DNA of 64,000 bases from assembly GCF_011043775.1 (NCBI RefSeq), contig NZ_JAAKXY010000004.1:186001-250000 (forward strand). The letters run 5' to 3'. The position numbers and the translations under genes are program-made. This DNA is from Natronolimnobius sp. AArcel1. Lineage in GTDB: Archaea; Halobacteriota; Halobacteria; Halobacteriales; Natrialbaceae. The notes under the pieces are model-generated. The model was not told the DNA's origin and ran no database searches. It worked only from the letters and a program-made list of their open reading frames with translations. Shown here in pieces: positions 35,441 to 45,002 of this stretch; within the stretch, counting starts at the first letter, position 1, and each line of letters opens with the position of its first letter.

Positions 35441-35569
35441 TTATAGCTGGTGGGTCCACTCGTGGCTGCAGTTCGGACATTCAAAGTCTGCCACAACTAC
35501 CCCTCCAGAGGCGTATTTAGCAATTCGTTCCCCCAGCCCGTCGTCGCATTCCGGACATTGGGCTCTCAT
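35441..35569 (-). CDS. Tiny zinc-ribbon protein (copy 2)
   Basis: 42 residues beginning MRAQCPECDDGLGERIA and ending FECPNCSHEWTHQL. The paired CPxC knuckles about 25 residues apart fit a single zinc ribbon. It shares the C-x2-C-x-HEW ending and the downstream direct repeat with copy 1. Too small for many gene finders; supported by the motif and the duplication. Confidence 0.6.
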   Translation of the reverse strand: MRAQCPECDDGLGERIAKYASGGVVVADFECPNCSHEWTHQL

Positions 35570-36194
35570 TCCTATACTCGAGAGTAGTAACCCTCCCCTG
35601 ATTAATCTGCCACCGAACTATGTGTGTAGTTCATTCCTCGAATGCAATGTGTCTCACTTCAGAGACTGTTCACTGTAGCGGAATATGATCATACAGAGTA
35701 ACCGATATTGGTCACTATGAGACGTGAGTGAACGGCCGTCCGTCCGAACAGCGCAGGGACCGTCGACGCACCCTCGAGGTGAGGCTATCTGTGGACGTTC
35801 ACAAGCGATGAGTGAATAAACGGAAGAGATGTTTTATAATTCCACATATAGTTCCCAGTGGGTAGTCTAGAGATGAACTTCAATATTTAGGTTAAAAGGA
35901 CAGATAGGAACACAAAATAAGCACTGAAGAGATCTTTCTGAGTTGTTTTTCTTAGTAGAGGGCAAAATATATTGAATATCTCGAAAGATATTCTCGAGAT
36001 CAATAATCTATGGTACTGATCTCGAGAGACTGTATACCGGGCTCTAATCGGATATATGGCTAGTTGAGGAAGATCAATGAGCGTGCTCAATGAGTATCGA
36101 CAGGTACCAAACTTCCTGTTAGAGAAAACTATCAGATTGTTTTTTCTAGCTACTCGAGTCGACCAGCGACCACAAAGAAAACTGCGGGTCGCAG
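35570..36194. other. AT-rich gene-free stretch before the sugar permease genes
   Basis: About 620 bp, much richer in A+T than its surroundings. It has no coding frame I would accept and no RNA gene. It contains the two inverted repeats at 35974-36027 described separately. It is downstream of the transporter operon, so it could also hold its termination region. Confidence 0.6.
35974..36027. repeat. Two adjacent perfect inverted repeats
   Basis: GAATATCT-CGAA-AGATATTC (35974-35993) is immediately followed, with a two-base overlap, by TCTCGAGATCA (35992-36002) and its perfect inverse TGATCTCGAGA (36017-36027). They may be a transcription end signal for the leftward transporter genes or a binding site. 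Confidence 0.65.
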
Positions 36195-37100
36195 TTATGA
36201 TTTGCCGACGCCTTCTGCCAGCCCTTTGACGATGTAGCTCTGGAGCAAGAAGAAGACGATCAGCATAGGGATCGTCGCACCGAGTGCGCCGGCCATGAGC
36301 ATGTCCCAGTTGAGGGCGTACTGGCCGATCCACTCGGCCATGCCTGGCGGCAACGTCTTGCGTTCAGAGTCGTTGATCAAGACCAGTGCGAAGACGAACT
36401 CGTTCCACGCGAGCACCCACGTGAAAATCGCGGTCGTCGCAATTGCCGGTGCCGACAGCGGGAGCACGACCCGAACGACAGCGCCAAATCTGGTACTGCC
36501 GTCGATCATCGCTGCCTCCTCGAGCGATTCGGGGAGGTTTTCGTAGAATCCACGGAGCATCCAGATTGCAAACGGCAGGGTAAACGCAACGTAGGCGATC
36601 ACAAGTCCCGTAAGCGTGTTGAACAGCCCGAAGTCCCGGAAGACCAGGAACAGCGGGATGGCCAGTAAGATAGCGGGGAACATCTGCGTGATCAACAGGA
36701 ACGTTGCGACGGCTGTTCGGCCACGGTAGCGGAGGCGACCGATACTGTATGCGCCGAGCGTACAGACACCAACGCTCAGGATGGTTGCACCGACGCTGAC
36801 GATCAGGCTGTTGCGGAACCAGTAGCGGAAGTCAGACTGGTACCACACCTGTCTGTAACCGGAGAGATCAACGCCGGCAACCCATGCGACTGGGTCGCCG
36901 ATGAACGACTCAAAACCGGTTTGGTTGAACGAGACAACGGCCATCCAGAACACTGGAAACAGGATAATAGCAATGAGTGACCACAACAGTGTGTGGAAAC
37001 CAATTGCTTTCACGCGTTGGGTTTGCTCATAATCCAGTGCGAGGAAGCCGTCGTTCGTTCGCTCCTCGGGAATGGAATCGGGCTGTGTATCTGTCGCCAT
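36195..37100 (-). CDS. Carbohydrate ABC transporter permease, MalG type
   Basis: A 301-residue inner-membrane permease with six helices and the binding-protein-dependent transport signature EEAAMIDGSTRFGAVVRVVLPLSAPAIATTA (EAA loop). The hydrophilic N-terminal 30 residues are followed by LLWSLIAIILFPVFWMAVVS. It lies two bases downstream of the MalF-type permease and downstream of the solute-binding lipoprotein, forming the membrane part of a sugar importer. The substrate is not evident. Confidence 0.93.
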   Translation of the reverse strand: MATDTQPDSIPEERTNDGFLALDYEQTQRVKAIGFHTLLWSLIAIILFPVFWMAVVSFNQTGFESFIGDPVAWVAGVDLSGYRQVWYQSDFRYWFRNSLIVSVGATILSVGVCTLGAYSIGRLRYRGRTAVATFLLITQMFPAILLAIPLFLVFRDFGLFNTLTGLVIAYVAFTLPFAIWMLRGFYENLPESLEEAAMIDGSTRFGAVVRVVLPLSAPAIATTAIFTWVLAWNEFVFALVLINDSERKTLPPGMAEWIGQYALNWDMLMAGALGATIPMLIVFFLLQSYIVKGLAEGVGKS

Positions 37101-37102
37101 AG

Positions 37103-38032
37103 TTATTTCCCTCCAATGTCTTCACGGTAGAGTCGCAGGTAGATCAGGCCGTACGTCATCATGACGATTAGCATGACAACGGCAATTGCACTGGCCAGTC
37201 CCATCTGGCTCAGGTGGAACGCCCGTTCGTAGATGTACACCGGTAACACCATCGAGGAGTTTCCGGGGCCACCGCCAGTCATCACGTAAATCAACGTGAA
37301 GTGATTGAGCGTCCAGAGACTCATCAAGAGCGTCATCACGACCGCAATTGGTTGCAAGAACGGCATTGTGATGTGTCTGAACTGATCAACTTTCGTCGAT
37401 CCGTCGACACGTGACGCCTCGTAGAGGTCGCCAGGAATCCCCTTCATGCCTGCCAGGAAGGTAAGCATGAAGAAGGGGAAGTTCCGCCAGACCCAAGCGA
37501 GCATAATCGAGAACAGTGCATAGCGCGAGCTTGCGATCCACGGCAGTCCTTCAGAAATTCCGGTCAGTCTGAGGAAACCGTTGAGTGGTCCTAACTCGAA
37601 GTTATACATCAGTCGCCAGTTCAGTGCAATCGAAATGAACGGCACTGCCCACGGAAGCAACAATAGCGTCGTCGCAACTGATCGGCCCCGGAAGTCACGG
37701 TTGAGCATGATCGCAAAGCCGAGGCCAATCAGGGCCATGACGATGACGGCTGCGAACGCCCAGACCAATGTATTCCGCATCACAATCCAGAACTCGGTCC
37801 ACCCGAGGATGGTGATGTAGTGCTCGAGTCCGACGAACTCTGGGTCAGCAATCCCGTCGTACTCGAAGAAGCTGAGGTAAACCCCACGAAAGAGGGGATA
37901 TACACTCACGAGCCCAAGCGCCAGCAGTGATGGGAGTAAGAACAACCATCCCCAGACGCTCTCTTTCGAAAGCCAGTGATAGTACTCCCGGGGGAGTTCG
38001 AAATTTCGGAGTTTGTCTGTCGTAGTTGCCAT
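37103..38032 (-). CDS. Carbohydrate ABC transporter permease, MalF type
   Basis: A 309-residue permease. It has WGWLFLLPSLLALGLVSVYPLFRGVYLSF at the first helix, the EAA loop DLYEASRVDGSTKVDQFRHITMPFLQPIAV, and PGNSSMVLPVYIYERAF near the end. It pairs with the MalG-type subunit. It begins 57 bp after the solute-binding protein gene on the same strand, which supports one operon. Confidence 0.93.
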   Translation of the reverse strand: MATTTDKLRNFELPREYYHWLSKESVWGWLFLLPSLLALGLVSVYPLFRGVYLSFFEYDGIADPEFVGLEHYITILGWTEFWIVMRNTLVWAFAAVIVMALIGLGFAIMLNRDFRGRSVATTLLLLPWAVPFISIALNWRLMYNFELGPLNGFLRLTGISEGLPWIASSRYALFSIMLAWVWRNFPFFMLTFLAGMKGIPGDLYEASRVDGSTKVDQFRHITMPFLQPIAVVMTLLMSLWTLNHFTLIYVMTGGGPGNSSMVLPVYIYERAFHLSQMGLASAIAVVMLIVMMTYGLIYLRLYREDIGGK

Positions 38033-38089
38033 ATGTAGTGACTGTAACGATGGAGGGGGTCGCTTCGAACGGGGAAGACAGCGGGCGAG

Positions 38090-39658
38090 TTACTCGTACG
38101 GGTTCCAGATCTGTGGCGTGTCGCCGTTGCCTTCGATCCAGTCCGTAAGTTCGTCCGGTGCGTCCTCGAGTTCAGGCATCTCGTCGTTCTGTGGGAGGTC
38201 GTAGTCGACTTCGCCACTGATCGTATCGCGAACGTGGTTTGCCTGCTCGACGATGGCTTCCTGTGGGTCGTCGTCCGCACCGAGGATACCCGAGATCGCG
38301 ACCGAGTAGGCGTCCATCTCGCCCTCGAGGTCGCCGAGGAACGGTGCACTCAGTTCGGGACCGGTAATCCCGTAACGAGCGGTGTCTTCGGCCTGGTCGA
38401 GGCGGGCGTCGATCCACTCGTCGGGGATGTCCGTGTTGTTCTCGGTGAACGGCGGAATCTCTTCTTGAGCCTCTCGAACGGGCAGGAAGTTCGGCGCAGC
38501 CTCCGGGAAGTACCCTTCCATCGTGTCCGGAAGCGTCATGTACTCAATGAACTCCATGGAGAGGTCGTCGTCGACGTTGTACTGCGTGTAGTCGGATTCG
38601 AACGCCGAGAGACAACTGCCGCCCATGAAGGCTGTGTTCGTCCCCATTGGCCCTTCTGGAATCGGCGCGAGTTCGGTCACCTCGGCGATATCCTCGCCCT
38701 CGCTGACCATCTCGTTTGCGGCGTCACCGCCGTTGAGCATCATCGCGACGTTACCCTCACGGTAGAGTTGTTCGGCGTCGGTGCCGTCCATGCCAGCCCA
38801 GCCGCCGGGTGCAATATCCCACTCTTCTTGGAAGCTTGCCATCCAGAGGTGGCTGAACAGCGATGTTGGACTGTCAAGTTCGACCGACCACTCGTCTCCG
38901 TCGTGGTCGAAGAACTCGCCGCCGGATTGGACGGTGGCCCCGTAGAGAATCTGTCCCGTTCCGGTGTCTTGTGCGGCACCCGAGACGAGACCGTTTTCGT
39001 CGGTTTCGTCCGTGACATCGATTGCCGCGTTGATCATCTCCTCCCACGTCTCAGGGATGCTGTCGTGGCCAGACTCCTCGAGGAGGTCCATGTTCGCGTA
39101 GAAGTTTCGCACTTCGATGAACCACGGGAAGCCCCACTTTTCGTCGTCGTACAGCCCCCAGTAGGAGGGCGTTTCGTACCAGTCGTCGTGGTCTTCGTAC
39201 AGTTCGGTATTTGGCTGGACGACGCCGCTTGCACCGTAGTCGACGGCGTGCTCGTTAGCCATCTCACTGACGTTCGGCGTGTTCGCGCCCTGAATGGACG
39301 AGGTCCACTGCTCGAACACCTGGTCCCACGTGATGACGTTCGTCGTGAGATTGACTTCCTCGTCGGAATAGTCTTCGAACCCATCGGCAGTGTCTTCGAT
39401 TGCCTCTGTTTCCTCTGGAATGTATCCCCGCATCGTCCACCAGAGGAAGTCACCATCGCCTGTTCCCTCAGTATCGTCGCTTCCGAACCCATCGAGACAG
39501 CCAGCAAGTCCCGCAGTGGCACCGGCAGCCCCCATTGCACCGGCCGTCTCCATGAATCCCCGCCTCGAGTAGTCCTCAGCGTCTGCATCGGAGTGAGCTG
39601 CTGATGGCTCACTCGAGTCAGCACTCTCCCCCTCGTTGGGCATGTTCGTTCCTGACAT
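38090..39658 (-). CDS. Extracellular sugar-binding lipoprotein (Tat signal)
   Basis: A 522-residue solute-binding protein. The N-terminus reads DYSRRGFMETAGAMGAAGAT then AGLAGC: a twin-arginine signal ending in a lipobox Cys, so it is exported folded and lipid-anchored outside the cell. The mature part has the SBP family 1 look (YTDAEQLYREGNVAMMLNGG-type and FMGGSCLSAF segments). The ATG at 39658 sits about 32 bp from a TATA box (ATATTTATA on the minus strand near 39690). A longer frame upstream is rejected. First gene of the importer operon. Confidence 0.92.
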   Translation of the reverse strand: MSGTNMPNEGESADSSEPSAAHSDADAEDYSRRGFMETAGAMGAAGATAGLAGCLDGFGSDDTEGTGDGDFLWWTMRGYIPEETEAIEDTADGFEDYSDEEVNLTTNVITWDQVFEQWTSSIQGANTPNVSEMANEHAVDYGASGVVQPNTELYEDHDDWYETPSYWGLYDDEKWGFPWFIEVRNFYANMDLLEESGHDSIPETWEEMINAAIDVTDETDENGLVSGAAQDTGTGQILYGATVQSGGEFFDHDGDEWSVELDSPTSLFSHLWMASFQEEWDIAPGGWAGMDGTDAEQLYREGNVAMMLNGGDAANEMVSEGEDIAEVTELAPIPEGPMGTNTAFMGGSCLSAFESDYTQYNVDDDLSMEFIEYMTLPDTMEGYFPEAAPNFLPVREAQEEIPPFTENNTDIPDEWIDARLDQAEDTARYGITGPELSAPFLGDLEGEMDAYSVAISGILGADDDPQEAIVEQANHVRDTISGEVDYDLPQNDEMPELEDAPDELTDWIEGNGDTPQIWNPYE

Positions 39659-39685
39659 AGTTCTACTCACAAGATACCGAGGACG

Positions 39686-39694
39686 GTATAAATA
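39686..39694 (-). promoter_or_regulatory. TATA box of the sugar importer operon
   Basis: On the minus strand the sequence reads AGATATTTATACC; its centre is about 32 bp before the ATG at 39658, allowing a leader of about five bases. Confidence 0.5.
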
Positions 39695-39866
39695 TCTTTG
39701 TGATTTATAACCTGTATTTCGACAAGGAGCAGTTGAGGTGTGTGACGTATCCGAATTCGAGGAAAACCTCATCGAGGTGGTGAGCAGAACGTTCGAGTTT
39801 CGATCGGGAAGAGGGGGTGTCGAAGGCAATCTTTTATTATGATTCGAACGAACCTATTGAACGATC

Positions 39867-40058
39867 ATGGCGGTACGAAACCTTTCGTCGCAGACAACGA
39901 GCATAGCTGGGGGGCTGCTGGCCGGATTCATCGTCCTTGCAGCTATTGGTGTCTGGTTTATTTATCAACAGGCCTGGGGGCTCGTGTTCGAGCTTGCATA
40001 CGTTCTTGGGTTATTAATCGTGTTTTTGATCGCAGCCGATCAGTTGCTCGTTCGATAA
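39867..40058 (+). CDS. Small two-helix membrane protein
   Basis: A 63-residue protein with two hydrophobic segments (SIAGGLLAGFIVLAAIGVWFIY and LVFELAYVLGLLIVFLIAAD). It is very short of charged residues except at the ends. It precedes the thermosome-like gene by about 48 bp on the same strand. I do not recognise a function. Confidence 0.6.
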   Translation: MAVRNLSSQTTSIAGGLLAGFIVLAAIGVWFIYQQAWGLVFELAYVLGLLIVFLIAADQLLVR

Positions 40059-40105
40059 TCGTCAGACGAAAGGACTTATGAGACAGATACGCCACCTCCA
40101 GAGAG

Positions 40106-41767
40106 ATGCCGGAGCATAACGCGACGTCGATTGGCAGTTGGGAACGGCTACCCCCCGAGGAAACGAGACAGGGGATCAAAGCGGCTGCAGCCGAGATGGG
40201 TGGGCTGGTTCGGACCACACTGGGCCCAGTCGGCGTTGACAAGATGATTGTCCGCCGGATGGACGACGACCGACTCCGTACGTTCATCACCAACGACGGC
40301 GTTGCGATCATCGAAGAGTTCGAAGGCGAAACCGACCATCCGATCGCAAACCAGTTTATCCACCTCGCTGAGGCCCACGAAGACGAACTCGGCGATGGAA
40401 CGACGACGATGACGCTGCTCGCTAGTGAACTCGCAACCGCCGGAATCGACCTCATAGAAGAGGGCGTCCCACCGGCTGCTGTCGTTGATGGCTTCTCGAT
40501 TGGTGCCCAACGCACCCTCGAGGTCTGGGACGAAATTGGCATCCCAGTCGCCGATACACCCCAGCCAATGAGTCGCGGATCGTTTGATGAATCGAAACTC
40601 GAGCAGATCGCTCACTGCGGGATGACGAACGGCCGGCAGGGCGAGTGGCGACTTGAGGAACTATCGAGCGATGTCGTCGAAGCAGTGCTTCGCGCGTGGG
40701 AACCACAACGTGGAACGGTCCACCTCGGTTACGTCTCGATTGAGGCGATTCCCGGCGGAGACGCCGGCGCATCCGAGTTGATCCCCGGTACGCTCCACCC
40801 ATACGAGCCGATGGCCGGCAACAAGCACTTACCTGTCGACGGTGGGGTTCTCGTCATCGAGGGCTCACTCGAGCCGCGTTCGATCCGAGCGAACGTCACG
40901 ATCAGCGGCGACTACGACGGCTCGCTCGGTGGCCTCGGCGACGACGCCAGTACAATCGCAGACGCAGTCGCCCAGTCGAACGCCGACGCCGTGTTCGTTA
41001 CTGGGGATGTGACCGCTGCGATCGGAACGGAACTCGCCACCCGTGGGATCGTCTGCTTCCGGAACGTCAAGGAATCCGACCTCGAGCGCCTCTCGCGGGT
41101 GACCGGCGCGACGATTCGCGGGCCAGTCACGCCGACGGCACCTGGGAGGCTCGACGACTGTGGACGCGGACAGGTCAGACTGCGCGACGCCGAGGGCGAC
41201 AAAACCTGGCTTGAGGTTACGGCACCGGACGGCCTCGAGCCACGAAGTCTCGGATTCGTTGTCCGTGGTGGCACCGAAAGTACGGCAGCCGAGACCCGAC
41301 GCCGGATCAAAGTTGGCCTCAACGCTGTTCGTGCAGCGGTCAAACGACCGGTTGCACTCCCCGGCGGCGGTGCAGCTGAACTCGAGGCTGCCCGTGCAGT
41401 CACTGATCTGGCACCGAAGTTCGACGGTCGCGAGCAGTTAGCGATTGAGCGATTCGGGGCGGTCCTCGAGTCACTGCCGCGGACGCTTGCGCGAAACGCG
41501 GCACACGATCCGATCGATGCGATGGCTGAGTTGCGTGCGCGCCATGACGCCGGGCACGGACGAGCCGGAATCGATGCGAACGGACGGCTCGTCAATGATG
41601 TCGTCGCCGAAAGTGATGCTCTCGATGCCCAACTCGTTCGAACGAGTTGTTTGACGCGCAGCGTCGAGTTTACGAATTCGCTGTTGACGATTGATGGTGT
41701 TGTGTTCAACACCGCGCCGCCGTTTGATCCCGACGAGGTGCCGACGCCTAGACGAGGAATGCGATAA
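40106..41767 (+). CDS. Divergent thermosome (group II chaperonin) subunit
   Basis: A 553-residue protein of the TCP-1/Cpn60 family. The ATP-site motifs are present: VRTTLGPVGVDKMIV, TNDGVAIIEEF, and GDGTTTMTLLASELA with the catalytic Asp, plus PGGGAAELEAARAV in the C-terminal half. Several family-constant positions differ (GPVGVDK in place of GPKGMDK), and the usual Gly/Met-rich or acidic tail is missing; it ends RRGMR. It probably folds proteins as a ring but may be a specialised paralogue. Its last 20 bases overlap the convergent Yip1-like gene. Confidence 0.85.
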   Translation: MPEHNATSIGSWERLPPEETRQGIKAAAAEMGGLVRTTLGPVGVDKMIVRRMDDDRLRTFITNDGVAIIEEFEGETDHPIANQFIHLAEAHEDELGDGTTTMTLLASELATAGIDLIEEGVPPAAVVDGFSIGAQRTLEVWDEIGIPVADTPQPMSRGSFDESKLEQIAHCGMTNGRQGEWRLEELSSDVVEAVLRAWEPQRGTVHLGYVSIEAIPGGDAGASELIPGTLHPYEPMAGNKHLPVDGGVLVIEGSLEPRSIRANVTISGDYDGSLGGLGDDASTIADAVAQSNADAVFVTGDVTAAIGTELATRGIVCFRNVKESDLERLSRVTGATIRGPVTPTAPGRLDDCGRGQVRLRDAEGDKTWLEVTAPDGLEPRSLGFVVRGGTESTAAETRRRIKVGLNAVRAAVKRPVALPGGGAAELEAARAVTDLAPKFDGREQLAIERFGAVLESLPRTLARNAAHDPIDAMAELRARHDAGHGRAGIDANGRLVNDVVAESDALDAQLVRTSCLTRSVEFTNSLLTIDGVVFNTAPPFDPDEVPTPRRGMR

Positions 41768-42431
41768 TCACGCCGGCAAGCGTGACCGGCAACACACTCG
41801 CAACACTTCGTTTTTCGTCGATTTCGTACAACTGCTGAACGATTGGCAACATGAGAAAGCCGGTGACGATCCACGCGCCAGCTTTCAGTATCTGGACGGC
41901 GTGCATCTGGGGGGTGTCGTGGACGTACGAGTACGCCGTCGTCGCAAACTCGGTAAACTCATCGCCGCTTTCAGTCGTCACTGCCGCACTCTCAGCGGGA
42001 GCGCTCACGGTCAGGATGATGACTGACCCGATGAGAAAGACCGGAGCGAAAATCGCTGTCAGATACCCACCGAACTTGAACGTATCGAGGGCTAGATCGT
42101 GTTTTGACGAGAAGAAACCGGCGATAACGCCGATTAGCCCGAAGTAGACGAACCACGAAAACATGACAACGAAGGTTCCAAAGAACAGACTGACGACGAA
42201 CGCCAGCGGCCACCAGGCGAACACGTATCCCTCGGCAATGACAGTCGGATCGCTCAGATACTCGAAGACGCCTCGCGTGAGCGCGTGCAATGCGACCCCA
42301 AACAGCGCCGGAAGCCATCCGTACTGCCGGATAACACTGATCATGGCCGAGATGTCATCTGCATCTAACAGTTCGCGCCATGGTCGAACTATCGTCCAAT
42401 CCGACGTGCTGGAACCCGCGCGCTGGCTCAT
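41748..42431 (-). CDS. Yip1-like multi-pass membrane protein
   Basis: A 227-residue protein with about five hydrophobic helices after a hydrophilic N-terminus (WTIVRPWRELLDADDISAM). Examples are WWPLAFVVSLFFGTFVVMFS and GGYLTAIFAPVFLIGSVIILTV. The pattern resembles the Yip1/DUF1282 membrane family. Function is unknown in archaea. Its 3' end overlaps the thermosome gene tail by 20 bp, tail to tail. Confidence 0.65.
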   Translation of the reverse strand: MSQRAGSSTSDWTIVRPWRELLDADDISAMISVIRQYGWLPALFGVALHALTRGVFEYLSDPTVIAEGYVFAWWPLAFVVSLFFGTFVVMFSWFVYFGLIGVIAGFFSSKHDLALDTFKFGGYLTAIFAPVFLIGSVIILTVSAPAESAAVTTESGDEFTEFATTAYSYVHDTPQMHAVQILKAGAWIVTGFLMLPIVQQLYEIDEKRSVASVLPVTLAGVIIAFLV

Positions 42432-42482
42432 ACTCGCTCCTGCGCCCTATCAGCAAAAAAGATGGCGTTTACCGACTCCCAA

Positions 42483-43691
42483 TTAGGCCGTTGGCGGCGC
42501 TTCCTGTTCTTCCTCGGCAACGTGTGCGATGTTTGCCCCGGTGTCCGCGTCAAAGAGGTGCGCCTGCTCGAGGCTAAGATCGAGGTACACCTCGTGTGCA
42601 TCGGGCGAAATCGATTCGGGATCGATGAACGCCTTTCGCTCGTTCACTTCGCCTTCCGGTGAGGATTCGTCTTCCTCGAGTGCTGCAGCATCACTTGAGA
42701 CCAGACTCTCGTCGTCCGTCTCAGCCTCGAGTGTGAAGTACAGCAGGTCGCGTGCACCGAGTGGTTCGATGATGTCGATGAAGGCGTTGACGTGGCCCTC
42801 GCCGCTGGTTCGGTTCACGTTGACGTGTTCGGGGCGGACACCGAGTTTGAGATTCGATGCACCGACGGTTTCGATCTGCTGTGCTCGCTCGGCGTCGATT
42901 GGGATGGTGACGTCACCGGTGAGTCGACCGCCGTTTTCGGTTGCTTCGTACTGCACATCGAAAATGTTCATCGACGGACTGCCGATGAACTGTGCGACGA
43001 ACAGGTTGCGCGGGTCGTTGTAGACCTCACGCGGCGTGCCGACCTGCTGGAGTTCACCGTGGTTGAGAATCGCGATTCGATCGGACATCGTCATTGCCTC
43101 CTCTTGGTCGTGAGTGACGTAGATCGTCGTCGTATCGAGTTCTTGCTGGATGCGCTGTAGCTCCGTGCGCATGTGTTTCCGGAGTTTAGCGTCGAGGTTC
43201 GACAGCGGCTCGTCAAACAGGAACACTGCGGGTTCACGGACGATTGCGCGCCCGGTCGCGACACGCTGTTGTTGCCCGCCCGAAAGCTGTTTCGGACGAT
43301 CGTCAAGCAGTTCCGGAATCCCCATCAGTGCTGCAGCCTCCTCAACGCGGTTGTAGATCTCGTCGTCTGGCAGATCGGTCGACCGTTTCAAGCCAAACGC
43401 CATGTTCTCGCGAACGCTGAGGTGTGGATACAGCGCGTAACTCTGGAACACCATTGCGATGTCGCGATGGCGAGGTGGGAGCATGTTGACTACCTCATCG
43501 CCGATCGCGATTGTTCCCCCCGAGATATCCTCGAGTCCCGCCACCATCCGGAGTAGTGTCGACTTCCCGGACCCACTCGGTCCGACCAGTGTGAGAAACT
43601 CACCGCTTCGAATTGTCAAATTGAAGTCCTCGACAGCGACAATCTCGCCACCGTACACCTTCGTCACGTTCTCGAAATCGATCGAACTCAT
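42483..43691 (-). CDS. Sugar ABC transporter ATPase, MalK/UgpC type
   Basis: A 402-residue ATP-binding protein. Walker [11 protein letters not shown]-loop in [15 protein letters not shown], signature LSGGQQQR, Walker [13 protein letters not shown], and H-loop TIYVTHDQ. The C-terminal TOBE/OB region (about 235-402) carries acidic insertions not found in bacterial MalK. It is likely the energising subunit of the importer encoded at 36195-39658, although the thermosome and membrane genes stand between them. A TATA-like AATATTATC lies upstream. Confidence 0.93.
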   Translation of the reverse strand: MSSIDFENVTKVYGGEIVAVEDFNLTIRSGEFLTLVGPSGSGKSTLLRMVAGLEDISGGTIAIGDEVVNMLPPRHRDIAMVFQSYALYPHLSVRENMAFGLKRSTDLPDDEIYNRVEEAAALMGIPELLDDRPKQLSGGQQQRVATGRAIVREPAVFLFDEPLSNLDAKLRKHMRTELQRIQQELDTTTIYVTHDQEEAMTMSDRIAILNHGELQQVGTPREVYNDPRNLFVAQFIGSPSMNIFDVQYEATENGGRLTGDVTIPIDAERAQQIETVGASNLKLGVRPEHVNVNRTSGEGHVNAFIDIIEPLGARDLLYFTLEAETDDESLVSSDAAALEEDESSPEGEVNERKAFIDPESISPDAHEVYLDLSLEQAHLFDADTGANIAHVAEEEQEAPPTA

Positions 43692-43870
43692 TGGTACACA
43701 CGTTCGAAAGCAAAAGATAATATTCTTTGGGGTGGGTTCTGATGGTAATCACCATGGAGAGGACTCGAGTATATTCCAGTATTCTAACTGCTCACGCAGA
43801 GAAAGCAGTCAACACGGTAGAAGAACAGCACACTTGAGGCGGCCACGACCTGCACAGATGTCGCTGTTGT

Positions 43871-43880
43871 ATACACTTAT
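43871..43880 (+). promoter_or_regulatory. TATA box of the isomerase-like gene
   Basis: ATACACTTAT (within TTGTATACACTTATG) is centred about 26-27 bp before the ATG at 43901, as for a leaderless haloarchaeal promoter. Confidence 0.45.
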
Positions 43881-43900
43881 GTGTCAGGACACCTCACCAC

Positions 43901-44875
43901 ATGGTACAGATGAACGTTGGTGTACTTACGGCGCCCCTGTATGATCAATCCGTAGAAGAAGCAATCGAGTACTTAGATAGCATCGACGTCGACGCCATCG
44001 AACTCGGCTGTGGTGGCTTCGTCGGCGATGAGCACCTGAGTACAGACGCGCTGGACGACGAAGAAACGCAGGCTGAACTGCTCGAGGCTGTCGACCAGTA
44101 CGAGATGGAGATTAGCGCGCTGGCGACACACAACAACCCAATTCATCCGGATGACGAGCGAGCGGCCGAAGACGATCAGCAACTCCGAGATGCAATTGCA
44201 CTCGCTGGCCAGCTTGGGGTCGATGCGGTCACCTGCTTTTCGGGTCTCCCCGGCGGAAGCCCGGATGACGAGACGCCAAACTGGATCACCGCCCCATGGC
44301 CACCGGAGCATCTGGAGGCACTCGAGTACCAGTGGGACGTTGCCATCGATTACTGGAGCGAGATTAACGACCACGCAGAAGAGCACGGCGTCGATGTCGG
44401 TATCGAGATGCACCCGAACATGCTGGTGTATGAACCTGAGGGCATGTTGAAACTCCGTGAAGAAGCCGGCGACCGTATCGGGGCGAACTTCGATCCGTCA
44501 CACCTCTACTGGCAGGGAATCGACGTAACCGAAGCGATTCGCGTCCTCGGCGAAGACGATGCAATTCATCACTTCCACGCCAAAGATACCAAGGTCTACG
44601 ACACCAACGCTCGAGTGAAAGGCGTACTCGATACGGCATCCTACACCGAGGAGGCCGACCGCTCGTGGCTGTTCCGCTCGATTGGCTACGGCCACGGCGA
44701 AGAACACTGGAAAGATGTCGTCTCGACGCTCCGAATGGTCGGCTACGACGGCGCGCTCTCGATTGAACACGAAGACTCGCTGACCAGCGGTCGAGAAGGT
44801 CTCGAGAAAGCAGTTGACGTCCTCTCTCGGGCCGTCTTCGAGACGGAACCTGGCGACGCGTACTGGGCCGAATAA
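43901..44875 (+). CDS. Sugar phosphate isomerase/epimerase-like TIM-barrel protein
   Basis: A 324-residue xylose isomerase-like TIM barrel. Metal-site style motifs are VDAIELGCGGFVGDEH, VDVGIEMHPNMLVYEP with the Glu/His pair, RIGANFDPSHLYWQGID, and AIHHFHAKDT, ending with GALSIEHEDSL. Such proteins isomerise or epimerise sugars or inositols with a divalent metal. With the dehydrogenase at 45003 and the nearby importer it suggests uptake and conversion of an unusual sugar or polyol. A second ATG three codons in (MNVGVL) is an equally good start. Confidence 0.88.
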   Translation: MVQMNVGVLTAPLYDQSVEEAIEYLDSIDVDAIELGCGGFVGDEHLSTDALDDEETQAELLEAVDQYEMEISALATHNNPIHPDDERAAEDDQQLRDAIALAGQLGVDAVTCFSGLPGGSPDDETPNWITAPWPPEHLEALEYQWDVAIDYWSEINDHAEEHGVDVGIEMHPNMLVYEPEGMLKLREEAGDRIGANFDPSHLYWQGIDVTEAIRVLGEDDAIHHFHAKDTKVYDTNARVKGVLDTASYTEEADRSWLFRSIGYGHGEEHWKDVVSTLRMVGYDGALSIEHEDSLTSGREGLEKAVDVLSRAVFETEPGDAYWAE

Positions 44876-45002
44876 CACCATCAAGCAGCGATCGTTTTTT
44901 CGCAGTCACTGACTGACAGCAACCAGCACAGCGGTGTCGGTCGACTCCCTATTCAGAAGTCGGAATCTATTTGCGAATCGAAATAGGTGAGATAGTCAAT
45001 CG

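Noticed and set aside
38234-39604. 456-residue plus-strand open frame
   Set aside because: Antisense shadow of the solute-binding lipoprotein gene.
40912-41874. 320-residue minus-strand frame opposite the thermosome gene
   Set aside because: Ser/Arg/Ala-rich shadow without domain, overlapping a clear chaperonin.
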